Assembly (NCBI GenBank): GCA_956465555.1
Contig: OY101118.1
Span: 1,240,001-1,304,000, forward strand
Length of the DNA stretch: 64,000 nt
Origin: Nitzschia sp. pyKryTriq1
Taxonomy: Eukaryota; Bacillariophyta; Bacillariophyceae; Bacillariales; Bacillariaceae
Direction of reading: 5' to 3'
Part shown: piece after piece, positions 31,808 to 41,849 of the stretch
How positions within the stretch are numbered: position 1 is the stretch's first letter
How the letters are laid out: each line of letters starts with the position of its first letter
Made by a program: the position numbers and the translations under genes
The notes under the pieces: generated by a model
Seen by the model: the letters and a program-made list of their open reading frames with translations, nothing else
Database searches by the model: none
What the model was told of the DNA's origin: nothing

Positions 31808-32065
31808 ATGGCAATCGAGGAACCGTTGACGCCTGTGGATTACGCCATCAATGCCGTGAAGGTACGTCTGCGAAAGCCATTTGCTGTTAGACCTAGTTCA
31901 TTGTCTCACTATTTTCCTCGTTCGTTCGTTCGATAGATCATTTTTGCCATCTCGCCCCTTCTGGCACTTGCGTATGTGCTATATTCCGCATTCGAGCCTG
32001 AAGAAGTAGAGAAAACAAAACGAAGCAAGAAAGCCGATTTCAACCTTGAAGGTCATGCTGAGTAG
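31808..32065 (+). CDS. 60-residue single-pass membrane protein
   Basis: Two-exon small gene, 31808-31861 and 31937-32065. The 75-nt intron (gtacgt...cgatag) is phase 0. The product begins MAIEEPLTPVDYAINAVK, then a single hydrophobic helix IIFAISPLLALAYVLYSAF, then a charged tail EEVEKTKRSKKADFNLEG. No signal peptide precedes the helix. The conserved-looking exon junction inside the helix start, good splice sites and full frame retention support a real gene. Such layouts occur in small subunits of membrane complexes (translocases, respiratory complexes, oligosaccharyltransferase), but I cannot assign one. Confidence 0.65.
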
Positions 32066-33014
32066 GTCTGATGACGGTGGATTTTTGACAAAAAGTGTCG
32101 AGGCGGTGTTTGGTTTCCATGATAAAGACTTATGTCTTCTTGGAGATCTTCAATGTTGATCAAGAACATGTGCATACGAATATTATGCCTGATACTTGAG
32201 CAACGCTACGAGAGTAACACTATAGAAGGCAGTCTCTTTTCATCAGGGCTGGACAAACTTAGCTCTCGGGTGCCTCCGTCCATTTCTTTTGCGTGTGTAA
32301 AGCCCGGGATCGAGTCGTCGTCTTAGTTTACGTAGTCGGGTGATGTCTCTCTCTAGATCTCAACAGAAAGATCATGTAGATTTGTTCATCTCGTTGCCCA
32401 TCTATGTTCTACTGTGGTACTTCCTCTAGTAGAAGAAGAAGTGACCCAGCCAGTGCAGGACCGATGAAGACTCCTCTCATGGTGGCGCTCTGCTTTGTTA
32501 CTCTAGAGCCAATAGGACAAGAGAGAATGAAATATCTCTACAACAAATCTTTCTCTGTTTTATCTACCTTAGAGAGATCGAGCGAAGCTCTTGATAGTTT
32601 TCTTCTTTTTAAAACTCTCTCTTTACGGTAGGAAGGGTCGACTTAGTCACCCCATGGCGAATGGCAGGTTGGAATTTACATCCGGGTTTTCCACCTGCGA
32701 CAGTCCACGACTTACACGACTGAAAGACCTTGAAAAGGTCGTGACATCATCGAACCGATCATCGCCGCTTTTTTCAGTCTTCAGTTTCCAAAAGATTTGT
32801 TCAACTACTATTTCCGAAGTAAGTTGTCACCATGGTGATGCGATGTTGCGGGTTGTTTTTGACAGTATTTCACATCAGAATGTCTCCTACATGCTTGGAT
32901 AAGAGTATCGCGTGTACTTGGAACTATGGATGAAAGGATTTTGCGTAGCATGTCTGACTGAAAGTGAAATAGTCGCTAACACGTTTCGTGTGCTTCGTCG
33001 CTGTTGTCCAGACA
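32066..33014. other. Intergenic region
   Basis: Nearly 950 bp with no supported gene. Plus-strand frames at 32132-32326, 32404-32631 and 32591-32902 have no motif. The right end should hold the promoter of the lumen-protein gene at 33015. Confidence 0.5.
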
Positions 33015-33431
33015 ATGAAGCTTTCCATCCTTACTGCCCTTTCCACCATTGCGGTTGCTTCGGCTTTCGCCCCTGCTCCCTCCGCTCCTCGAACCAATGT
33101 GGTCTTGAACGCCGAGTCGCAATCTCGAAAGGCTTTCCTTTCTGCCGCTGGACTTGCTGTCTTCGGTGCCGTCGTTGCTCCCAGCGTCGCCGGGGCCATG
33201 GACCAGGTGAATGTCAATGATCCTACTGAACAATGGGAAACTGGATCGCCTACCGCCAAAGCAGAGGCCGCTCGTATGGAACGCTTCAAGAACGCCCGTA
33301 CCCAGATGAACTCTAACTTCGCCCCAATCAAGCGTCTTACTCTTGAGCGAAAGAGCCCTGTCGAGCGATTGGATATCAATGCTCCTAACTTCACTGCCTA
33401 CAAGAAGTCATACCCTGGACTTTTCAAATAG
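33015..33431 (+). CDS. Small thylakoid-lumen protein
   Basis: 138 residues, single exon. The presequence MKLSILTALSTIAVASAFAP is a textbook signal peptide plus ASAFAP plastid motif, followed by a short transit region and a second hydrophobic lumen signal (SRKAFLSAAGLAVFGAVV ending SVAGA, with Arg-Lys rather than Arg-Arg). The mature protein of about 76 residues starts MDQVNVNDPTEQWE, is charged, has a helix with KAEAARMERFKNARTQMNSN and ends NFTAYKKSYPGLFK. Size, targeting and the Tyr-Pro-Gly tail resemble small lumenal photosystem subunits of diatoms. I cannot match it to a named subunit. The ATG at 33015 was chosen over an upstream frame extension because it starts the signal peptide. Confidence 0.88.
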   Translation: MKLSILTALSTIAVASAFAPAPSAPRTNVVLNAESQSRKAFLSAAGLAVFGAVVAPSVAGAMDQVNVNDPTEQWETGSPTAKAEAARMERFKNARTQMNSNFAPIKRLTLERKSPVERLDINAPNFTAYKKSYPGLFK

Positions 33432-34167
33432 GCGGGTGGATTTTGATGGGAGGCTGCGAGAGATTCCAGCTAGTGTCCGTGGTGTTCAGAGCCGTCTAGG
33501 CGGCTCCGACCAACGGTACAATCGAAGGTTCACTCTGCCTATTAGAAGATAGTCCCCAGGATTACATTCGCCAAGAATAAGCATATTGTAGTTCTTATCT
33601 GAACACTTCTTACAGATCACATCTTTACCTTTCTTGTTGGCTTTGTTCTGACACTGCGTAACTATAAAAAGTGCACTTTCCGGGTCGGCACAGCACCTCG
33701 ATTAACTTAAGTGGGACCCTTGATAGCTGCTCGAGACAGGTTTCTTGGTTGTAAGGAGCACTTGAAGGAGTTGTGATAGTGCGTGTTCTCCTTCACGAGC
33801 AATGAGATTCTAGCTAGTAGGATGAAGCACGGACCCTCGCTTCCTCTCCTGACTTGAGGGTTTCCAGGTCACTATTTGATGACCTTCCCTCCTTCACTCA
33901 AGCTACAAGATGGATTGGTGTATTTGTACCATCAAGTCGCCCAATAAACTCATATCGCTTTGTCTTTCACAAGACATGCTGATGTGACGGCGGAAATCCG
34001 AAATACAGGTAGTGGATGATTGAGGACCTTGAACGAAGGGCGAATCGTCCAGCAAGTAGCAGGGGCCTAGAATCAACTGTTTTAACGCTGTTTGCGGTTG
34101 CTCCTTCCAGATCTAACATACTTTCTAGTAGTGATACAATAATTAGAAACATGGTGGGGGGGGGGGT
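33432..34167. other. Shared 3' region between convergent genes
   Basis: No gene seen. A perfect 6-bp-stem hairpin (gagccg, loop tctagg, cggctc) lies at 33489-33506, in the expected 3' UTR of the lumen-protein gene. An 11-base G run (34156-34166) lies just past the stop of the minus-strand gene. Confidence 0.5.
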
Positions 34168-34896
34168 CTATCGAAAACCATGCGGGAAGCTTTGGTGGTA
34201 GTGGACTGGATGTATTAGCTCCGAAGTGGCGATGCATACATACATCCTGAAAGGGTAGGTGTTAGAAAATGCCTCGAAGTTTCTTGCCCATCGTCGAGCT
34301 AGTACAAGTACTCACCTTTCGTCTTCAAGACAATTACGCCAGTTCCAACTGTAGAAACCAAATCACGAAACAGAGAATAAGTTAGAAAGAGAAGGGGTAG
34401 AAAATGCCTCGGTGTTTCTTGTCCATCGTCGCGCTAGTACAAGCACTTACCCTTCAGATGCAAATTCGATTGAGTTTCTTGTCGCGTTCTCTTGAAGCTC
34501 CATCGCACTCGACCAGAGCCTTGATCGGACACGGTTGCTGTATTCAGTTCGCATCGGAATAGGTACAACTTCGACAGTTTCATGAAATGATGCAGTTTTT
34601 GACTTCTTCTTGCTTCGTCTCCGGGTCGCAAGTGCTTCATTGTTCTTTGGATGATTAGGTGCTACAGAACGATCAGCGGCGTGGGGATCGTACTTGAGTT
34701 TTTCTTGGAATGTCGGGACGCTTTGGGTTCGGGGATGAATCCAATCCTGCACCGCAAAAGAATCAGGTGTTTGCATCTTGGTAGGAACAGAGGATGCATC
34801 AATACCGATTGTGTCAAAGAACTTGCGCTTGACGTCGTGCTGAGGAAAGCCACTTCGGTGCGCCATTACACTGATCGGAGACTGGACGGCTGACAT
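34168..34896 (-). CDS. Unknown protein with [14 protein letters not shown] / LIHPVHY C-terminus
   Basis: 185 residues from three exons: 34896-34451, 34348-34316 (only 33 nt) and 34246-34168. The joins give [34 protein letters not shown], all in frame. The N-terminal half is basic and low-complexity ([20 protein letters not shown]). The C-terminal half, from [20 protein letters not shown] onward, is Trp/His-rich and looks conserved; I have the impression that this block recurs in other diatom proteins, untested here. An in-frame ATG 70 codons upstream (35106) would add a poor-quality extension, so 34896 was preferred. Its two introns are near-copies of each other. Function unknown. Confidence 0.78.
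34263..34315 (-). repeat. Intron 2 copy of an introner-like sequence
   Basis: The first 53 nt of intron 2 (69 nt in all) match the first 53 nt of intron 1 at 47 positions, beginning exactly at the donor GT. Similarity does not extend into the upstream exon. Confidence 0.85.
34398..34450 (-). repeat. Intron 1 copy of an introner-like sequence
   Basis: The first 53 nt of intron 1 (102 nt in all) are the partner of 34263-34315. Both copies share the core acttgtactagc/gcttgtactagc, then cgacgatgg and gaggcattttcta. Downstream the introns diverge. Confidence 0.85.
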
Positions 34897-35773
34897 GATT
34901 TCAAAAGTGGAAAGCTCGATGTCAAAAGTCGGGGTTGTTATCGTATTGTGGTGCAACAGTGATTGGACTCGACAACTCTGAAGCCAACGGCAGCTTGGAA
35001 CTAACAATACAATATTTGAGCGGGTTGAAGGAAATTCTGTTTGGGTTTCTTGTTTCTTCTTTCTCAATCTCGCGAGTTTGCGTGCGGTTTGAACAGCGCA
35101 TGGCACTCTTTATTTTTTAATCACCATAGAGCACTTCGCCTCTCTTGGATGGAGGGGTGGTCCTGCTCCTGCCCCGCCAGTAGGATTGTACAGTAAAAGT
35201 CTACCGGTAAATGGTGTACCCTGTATCCTGGTACAACGTACGGTGCCAACGGATAGCAAAGAATTTGTGCATCATGCACCACGTCGTCATGCAGGTAGAC
35301 GTACATCATCGTCGCTGTCGTCGGTCGTCTCGCGTCCGCCGTCGGCGAGACTCGCATAATTCTTCTTGTGTCTTGCCCCTTATGTAAATGGTCGTTCAAG
35401 AACTCGGGGGCATATTTTTAAGATATGACCCCTGCCGCGCGAGCCGTCTACTACTGTACGTACAATAGCTACTCGTCCTGTACTGGTACGAGTGCAGTAT
35501 GGTACTGTACAGCAGTCGTCAGCTACTATCGGCTTGCTATCGGTGCTTTTTGGCGCGAATTTATTCCGCAGATCGAGCCATGTGGTCGATTATTTTTGTA
35601 TGATGCAGACGACGAGTCCTCCTCCTCTACTCTCTCTCTCTAGAGCTAGAAAGTAGACTACAGCTCGTAGACGCATCAAAAGAATGCAAGACCTGTTGTA
35701 AGGTTTTGAAACTACTTCCAGAGACACGTAGGATCTCTCTCTCTCTCTCTAGGGACACGGTGGGGGGAGACAA
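34897..35773. other. Intergenic region with (CT)n runs
   Basis: No supported gene in 877 bp. A (TC)n microsatellite lies at 35734-35750 and another near 35630. GTAC/ACCGGT motifs cluster near 35200-35245 and 35450-35520. Confidence 0.5.
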
Positions 35774-37843
35774 CTATAATTCTTCATTCTGATGTTGTGA
35801 CTGGGCAGCGATGTCTCTGTTTCTCCAGGCTGTTGGCATCATGTGATCGGGAATCCGGATGTGGTGTCGGAAGGCTGACTCGAGATAAAGATCGCTTTCG
35901 TAAGTGGCATCAAGAAAAAACATCGCTTCTCTTGGTACACCTCGACGGGTCCCCATTATTCCGTACTCAACTTCGTCTGGAACATGTTTGAATGTCAAGT
36001 GATCGCTATCGATTTCTACCGTATAGGTGGCATTGTCGGCGCTTCTATCCAAACAATCACAGGGCACCCCATACACGTCCATATATTCCTCCGCGCCAGT
36101 AATGTATCGTTTCCAATCATGGTCGTTGAGTTTCCAGCCCGGGTCGAGAAGGCTGACGTGACAGCGCAACTCGATAGTTTTCGGATAAGGATTGCCTAGC
36201 TGTTCCTCTTGCGTTCGAATGGGCTCGTCAATGTTGTCGTTCCAGTCGGCAGCGATGGTGTCGTCCTCTGGAGGCGTCCAATTCTCTGCATGACGTTTCC
36301 AAGCGGCATCCCACGTCCCGCCGTAATCAATAAATAATTCTTCTCCCTCCATTATATCTTTCGTGGCGATGTACTCGATTCCTAAACTTGGCGTCTCAAC
36401 AAATTCTTCAATCTCATCAGGGGTCAGTTCGAGCAACGTTGAGTTATGGCGCAACTTTCTGTTTTCCGCCCATCGCAATTGGACATTTGCGTGTGCGGGA
36501 TTGTGATTGATGTATTGAACTCCAATCGAACCATATGGAAACAAGAGAAGAGTGGAGTCTTCGTGTCCAAAACAGTAGTTGTAAATCACTTGTTTGGTAA
36601 ACGATGGAGAATCTTGCCCTCCATTGTGGATTGGGTCGACTTCATCCATGAAGAGAAGTTTCTCGTCCGGGAAGATCATGAGAGGTGATCCGGTAATAAT
36701 GGTTCCTTTGGGTAGTTTTCTTTTCGCAAACGCCCCCTCGCCTGCTCCATCTATTGTGGATGGACGAGGAACAATATGGTCAACGCAAGTGCCATGTTCG
36801 TGCAGCCATTCGACATCCCTCGTCGCGTTCCGCTGGTAAGTCTGTGTGATATCCTTCTCCAACGCAATCTGGAGTTCTTCCATGGTAGATGGCAGGGCAT
36901 TCAGGGTTCGAGATGTTTTAAAGATGTCGCGAATCTCCAACAGCAGATCGTAGAGCGGAGGGAAATTGAATCGATTACCATACGTATCTATTAAATGTTG
37001 AGCGTGTGGAAAGCTCTTCGATAGAGGAAAGCCCTGGTCAAACATCCATGGCCTCGTTCGAAACCATTGGTCGCCATAGCTCTGGAAAGTGCGATTTTTT
37101 AAGTGAGCATTTTAGCAGTTGGTTATCGACCGAGGACAAAGATATGCCAAAAGACAAACTTACCTTGAACAATTCTCCTCCCGCAGGGATATCTCGCTTG
37201 ACAAGGGTCGTAGCACTCCTGTAAGGGGTGATACTTCCAGCACCAGGATGTTTGGCGCGATGTGGCATGTAGGGTAGAAAGTCGCCATGAGAGTTGTGTC
37301 GAGGAAACGCGCGATTGACATTTTCTAGCGGAATAAGGCTGTTAATGACGCAGTCAAGGCCCGGCCAAATTGTCTCAACCTTCGCTCCCTCCTCAACTTC
37401 CATACCCATACCCATCGTGGCTCCATCCCATTGATAATCTTCGAAGGGATCATCCACATTGCCCCTGTGTCTGTTATAAAAGTATATCTCCAATGCTGGG
37501 AAGGCCACATCCCCGTTTCCAATCGTGTCGCCTGGTTTCTTTTCAACTGCTGAAAAAACTCCAAGCCCCGCATTTGGGATGGTGCTTTCCTGAGAAAAAT
37601 GAAAGGATAGCCAGTTTGGATTAGATACGAAACTCGTGAAACAATCAACACAAATCAAAAGAATGGGCGAAAAGGGGAGTTATTTTCGCTCTACAAAGCA
37701 CTCACCGCAACATAAAGCTCACATTCCAACAACGGTGATGATGACGATTTTGAAGAGGATGCTTCTAGGACATTCACAGCAAGGACGAGTAAAGCCAAGC
37801 ATACTCGCCCTTGTGCCAGCGTTGAAGTCCTTTTGCATGTCAT
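35774..37843 (-). CDS. Protein with two SET-like domains and a signal peptide
   Basis: 623 residues from three exons: 37843-37706, 37589-37164 and 37081-35774; joins ECELYVA|ESTIPNAG and GELFK|SYGDQWF are in frame. The first SET-like module starts at ESTIPNAGLGVFSA (about 47) and ends at ELFKSYGDQWF (about 184-194). The second starts at IDGAGEGAFAKRKLPKGT (about 298) and has the canonical YINHNPAHANV (NH at 380-381) and GEELFIDYGG (DYG 440-442). SET proteins methylate lysines, but module 1 lacks an obvious NHxxxxN motif and may be inactive. The chosen start gives a signal peptide (CLALLVLAVNVLEASSS); ATGs upstream extend it. Secretory or organellar targeting would be unusual for a histone methyltransferase, so a non-histone substrate is likely. 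Confidence 0.85.
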
Positions 37844-38767
37844 TTCATGGATAGCTTGTTGTTGCTTGGCACTGCCGCAAGCGCCGCCGACTGCCAACTT
37901 AGGTCTGCGCTTCATCGATAAGTCAATTTTGCCGTCTATGGAGTGGCGTGGGGTGATTTTATGCAGCGCGAATGACTGGATCCATTGGCGGTTGCCGACA
38001 TTGGCCATGGCCAATTTTTTGTCGTGCTGTTGTCATTAATTTTTGTCCTACTGTACGCAAAAGGCGAAGGTTGCGGGGGGAGTGAGTCGTCGTTTCAGTC
38101 GAAGTATTCGATTCCGACAACACCATCACTACATACTGTAATCTCTACCGTACTACTCGCACATTGCTACAGTACTTGTTATGGTACCTGGTACCGATAG
38201 CTACCGGTACTCATCATACCTGGTACCCGGTACTGTAGACCCGCGACAGACGCCCTCTCTTTTCTGTAGTCTTTCGTTGTCAGTAGCCTGCTATCTCTGA
38301 GAGAGAAAAGGAGAATGTATCGAGCTAGTATTTCTACATTCTTGCCCAGTAGACCTCAAGACCACCACCCAGCGACTTCATTACTCTTTCATGGAGTTGT
38401 TGGAGTACTAACTACTAGTCTACTAGTACCTTTAACTATTAAGGCTAAACAGAGTACTGCACCGGTACGAGTAGTACAGTGACGAGAATAAAGTATCTGC
38501 AAAGCACCTGTAGACCATCCCAGAGCTGAGCTGGGTTTGGATTTATGAAAACCTCAGTAGTTTCTTGTGCCATCCTTGTAGAAACATGGTGGCGACCCCT
38601 ACTACGCGGCCGCACCCCAGGTCTAGTTGCTGGAATAGTATAAATACTACCCAGCATAGTCTTTTTCGTCATATGATATTGTCATATGCAGGACTAAATT
38701 ACTTTATTTATTGTTGCGAACTATGGGATGGAGTTGCTTTCGAGGACTGCTACGAAAGGCCACACAC
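37844..38767. other. Intergenic region
   Basis: No supported gene. It holds a GTAC cluster at 38147-38236 and further GTAC motifs near 38460. Small frames on both strands (e.g. 38445-38672 minus) lack motifs. Confidence 0.5.
38147..38236. repeat. GTAC-rich palindromic tract
   Basis: Seven GTAC tetramers in 90 bp, several as tggtacc or ccggtac. Same type as the tracts at 23063 and 45187. Confidence 0.7.
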
Positions 38768-40678
38768 TCACGTTGTCAATCGGCTTCGCGGTGCACTAGC
38801 ATCGTGGACTGGCTTTTTTATTTCATTTGTGTTCCGTGATCGAATCCTGGACGAGGGACGTTCGTTGTCACCAAGACGGTTGGAATCCCCTAGGGGGCGC
38901 ATCGCCATTGGCTTCTTCTTGGTAACAACAGTTTTACCGATATATTTGTTTTCTTCGAATTGATGTTCCTCTTGCTTTTTCTTGAGCTTCATTTGCATCT
39001 CATTGGTTTTGTACTGATGCCATTCTTCTTCTTGCTGCGCCATTACGTCCACGTAAATTCGGCCTTGATATTGGAAGTCTTCTCCGGTGCTCTCTTGCCA
39101 CTCGACCAGCTTATCCTCCAAGTTTTTGGTCAGCCTTGGGAGATCCTTCTTTATTCGTCTTGCCATCTTTTCTTCCTCCATTAGCTGTCTCGCCATGGCC
39201 GCACCTCGTTGCTTGAGCCGATCAGAGTCCTTCTGTAGCTCGTCGTATTCCGTGCGCTGGCGCAAAATATCTTCTCGGCGCTCGATGAGACGGATGATGG
39301 GTTTCATTTGTTCCAAACGGTCTTGTAGCTCTTGGATGTACTCTTCGTGTTTCTCCAAGAGATCATCATCAAACATATTTTCATCATGGACTTCCATCGC
39401 CTGGAATCCTTGCCGCATGGGTACAGATGCGTTTGTTTCCTCCCAAAGGTCTCGGACTACCTGTCGAGCTTCATCGATAAGGTTTCCAAGCATACTCGCT
39501 TTCAGGGACTTGAGCCTACGCAGTTCGGTTTGACCTTTCTCGATCGTGTCCATACCGAGACCCTTGACACTGTCTGTGAAGAGCCTTTGCTCCTCTTCTG
39601 GGATGCGTAGCTGTTCCCAAAGAATGGCGATTTCTGCCCCCATCTCTTGAAGCATTGTCTTCCTCTTACGTTTCTCGTTGCTGAGCTCCGACGCGCGATT
39701 CGTCAGCTCCTCGAGAGCTTTCGAACTGATCCCAGTGCATTCTTCCGTCTCAAATTTGGAGGCCATGATGAAGCTCGAATCCTTTGATCGAACGAGGCTT
39801 CCTGCAATTTTCCGATCGAACTCTGAAGTACTATTCTGACCCTCAATCCCAAGATCGTTCATGAGATGTTGACAGTCTCGCAACAACTGGATGACAGCAC
39901 CTGTTCTAGTACCGATTTCTTCCTTCATTTCTTCGACCTTTCGATGAAACTCTTCTCGTCGCCGAATCGTCAAGTCGGAATCAATGTCATTCCACTTCTC
40001 GTCCAAGTCTCGTCCGAGAGCCTGGTGAGACTCCACCAAGAAATCCAAGGACTCCTTAAGATCAGCACTTGCTGCTGCAGCGTCCGATCGTAGAATCTCA
40101 AGGGAGTCTTGAAGATTGCTGAGCTCATCCGTCAGAGTTTGACCTGTATTCTCTCGAAGCAGCTTGGGGTCGACTAGCGCTTTCAAGGCCTCGCCGAGCG
40201 CTCGCAGCTCTTCCTTCGACTCTGCAATTGTCTGGCGGAAAGTTTCGGCCACGGTCTGTTCCTCCGAAATCTTCTGCTCGCACTGATCTCGGAACTTGAC
40301 AAGAAGATCAGACAGCTGCGATGCTCGTTCCTGGGGAGTGTAGCCCACTTCGTCCCAGATCTCCTCGAGCTGGTGGGCGGTGGAGCTAGCCAATGTATTC
40401 AAAGACTCAGTGATGGTTCTTCCCGGAGACAAAAGGACCATACCAGCTTGACTACCACGCGGTGTAAATCCCGGAGTCATAATCGGCTGGAAAGGTGTAA
40501 ATGCAGAAGACAAGCGGCTTCGATTATTTCCAGAAGTGGATTGATTGAGCATATTGCTGCCCGGTGTTTTCACCTTCGTTGCTTCAGTCGGAGGTGGGGA
40601 CGCCATCGCAGAGCTTGAAAAGCGCACCGCTTGAGGCGATGTCATGAGCTTACTATTCGAGGTGTTAGACTCGTCCAT
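38768..40678 (-). CDS. MAP65/PRC1/Ase1-family microtubule-bundling protein
   Basis: Cross-links antiparallel microtubules at the spindle midzone; 636 residues, single exon. The N-terminus is a disordered Ser/Thr-rich tail, then long coiled coil with family blocks: AHQLEEIWDEVGYTPQER, QLSDLLVKFRDQCEQKI, and in the spectrin-like microtubule-binding region ELRRLKSLKASMLGNLIDEA, VVRDLWEETNASVPMRQGF and EEYIQELQDRLEQMKPIIRL. LPRLTKNLEDKLVEWQESTG and a basic C-terminus follow. Pro-directed sites such as TPGFTPRGS and LLSPGRT in the tail could be CDK targets, as in PRC1. An upstream ATG at 40729 would add 17 hydrophobic residues; MDESNTSN at 40678 fits the family better. Confidence 0.93.
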   Translation of the reverse strand: MDESNTSNSKLMTSPQAVRFSSSAMASPPPTEATKVKTPGSNMLNQSTSGNNRSRLSSAFTPFQPIMTPGFTPRGSQAGMVLLSPGRTITESLNTLASSTAHQLEEIWDEVGYTPQERASQLSDLLVKFRDQCEQKISEEQTVAETFRQTIAESKEELRALGEALKALVDPKLLRENTGQTLTDELSNLQDSLEILRSDAAAASADLKESLDFLVESHQALGRDLDEKWNDIDSDLTIRRREEFHRKVEEMKEEIGTRTGAVIQLLRDCQHLMNDLGIEGQNSTSEFDRKIAGSLVRSKDSSFIMASKFETEECTGISSKALEELTNRASELSNEKRKRKTMLQEMGAEIAILWEQLRIPEEEQRLFTDSVKGLGMDTIEKGQTELRRLKSLKASMLGNLIDEARQVVRDLWEETNASVPMRQGFQAMEVHDENMFDDDLLEKHEEYIQELQDRLEQMKPIIRLIERREDILRQRTEYDELQKDSDRLKQRGAAMARQLMEEEKMARRIKKDLPRLTKNLEDKLVEWQESTGEDFQYQGRIYVDVMAQQEEEWHQYKTNEMQMKLKKKQEEHQFEENKYIGKTVVTKKKPMAMRPLGDSNRLGDNERPSSRIRSRNTNEIKKPVHDASAPRSRLTT

Positions 40679-41309
40679 TGTTATTATTATTGTTATTGTT
40701 CTCAGGAAGGAAAGCTGATGAAAGCTCAAAGCTCAACCAGCAACGAGTGTCCGATGAATGATGAAATGTCGTATGTCGTTGTTTTGTGAAGAGTTTGAAA
40801 CGCGCCTGGCTCAAACGGCCGTTCGCAAGGTCGGTCATGCGTAACGGATAAGGAATCTGGAATCATCATGTGCACACAAAAATCCCAAAACATTTCATTC
40901 AGTCAGCATGACGTCATTCATATTCATATGACGACAACTCGACTTGTCCGACTGTTGAAATTTCACTCAGAGGGCGAAAAGCGAGGTCCTCCCGCCAACA
41001 GCTCTTTCGACCACTCATTTTCTGTCAACTGTGCCGACGACACCACAGACCACGTACAAGCAAGGCGCATCCCATACCGGTACCGTACGTCGTACCTTTT
41101 ACCGGGAGGTCTACAAGTACTGGTACCCCACCGTACGGTACTGTACGAATGTCAATTCGCCGTCGTCGTCAGTTGCTTCTTGCTTCCAATGCGCTATTCC
41201 CACTTTCTACTCAACATTCTCGATAGCAGCTAATAGCTACGAGTAGTCGACAGGTGACAACTCCCAAACACAGCTCTTCACGTCAGCAGACAATTTTCGA
41301 ATCGCAACA
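40679..41309. other. Divergent promoter region
   Basis: No supported gene between the MAP65 start and the SERF/zinc-finger start. A TAT/TTA-rich repeat sits at 40680-40700 in the MAP65 leader. GTAC and ACCGGT motifs cluster at about 41076-41150. A 121-codon frame at 40868-41233 has no motif. Confidence 0.5.
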
Positions 41310-41714
41310 ATGGGAAAGGGATCGAACGTGCAAAAGGCCCAACAGGCCCGAGAAAGGAATGCGAAGAAATTGGGCAAATCGGACGAGGAACGAAAGGCCG
41401 CCCTCGACAAGGCCAAGAAAGATGCCGCTGCGAAGATGTGCGCGCTCTGTAGGCAAACTTTCATGGTGAATGCTCGCCCCCCGCTCCTTTACCAACACAT
41501 TGTTGCCAAGCATCTAGATATCGTCGAGTCAAAAGAGTACTCGCAATGCTTTCCAACGGGCGAGTTGGATGGATTTGATCCTGATGATCCCAAAGGAGAG
41601 AAGGCTGCTGCCGCTGCCAAGTCTACTGGAGCAAAGAAAAGTACTGCCAAGAAAAGCGACACGGCTGGTCTGGACTTACTGCTGGACGCAGGCCTGAAAA
41701 AGGGAAAGAAATAA
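41310..41714 (+). CDS. SERF-like protein with C2H2 zinc finger
   Basis: 134 residues, single exon. The N-terminus is a Lys/Arg/Gln-rich SERF (4F5)-type segment (KGSNVQKAQQARERNAKK), followed by one C2H2 finger: C44-x2-C47-x15-H63-x4-H68 (CALCRQTFMVNARPPLLYQH). This layout matches small eukaryotic At2g23090-like proteins. The second half, with Ala/Lys-rich repeats and the tail LLLDAGLKKGKK, is an extension beyond the usual 75-80 residues. Role unknown; the family has been linked to RNA or chaperone-like functions. Confidence 0.88.
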   Translation: MGKGSNVQKAQQARERNAKKLGKSDEERKAALDKAKKDAAAKMCALCRQTFMVNARPPLLYQHIVAKHLDIVESKEYSQCFPTGELDGFDPDDPKGEKAAAAAKSTGAKKSTAKKSDTAGLDLLLDAGLKKGKK

Positions 41715-41849
41715 ACTACGAGTACTGTACATAGTCAAGAACGACTTGACAAGGTTGTGACTGTTTCTTGGCCACTACTATCGGATACCATCTCGAGGCC
41801 AGGAAACGAATCGATTGGCTTTACTAATTGTCGGGCTTGTTCCCGCTGT

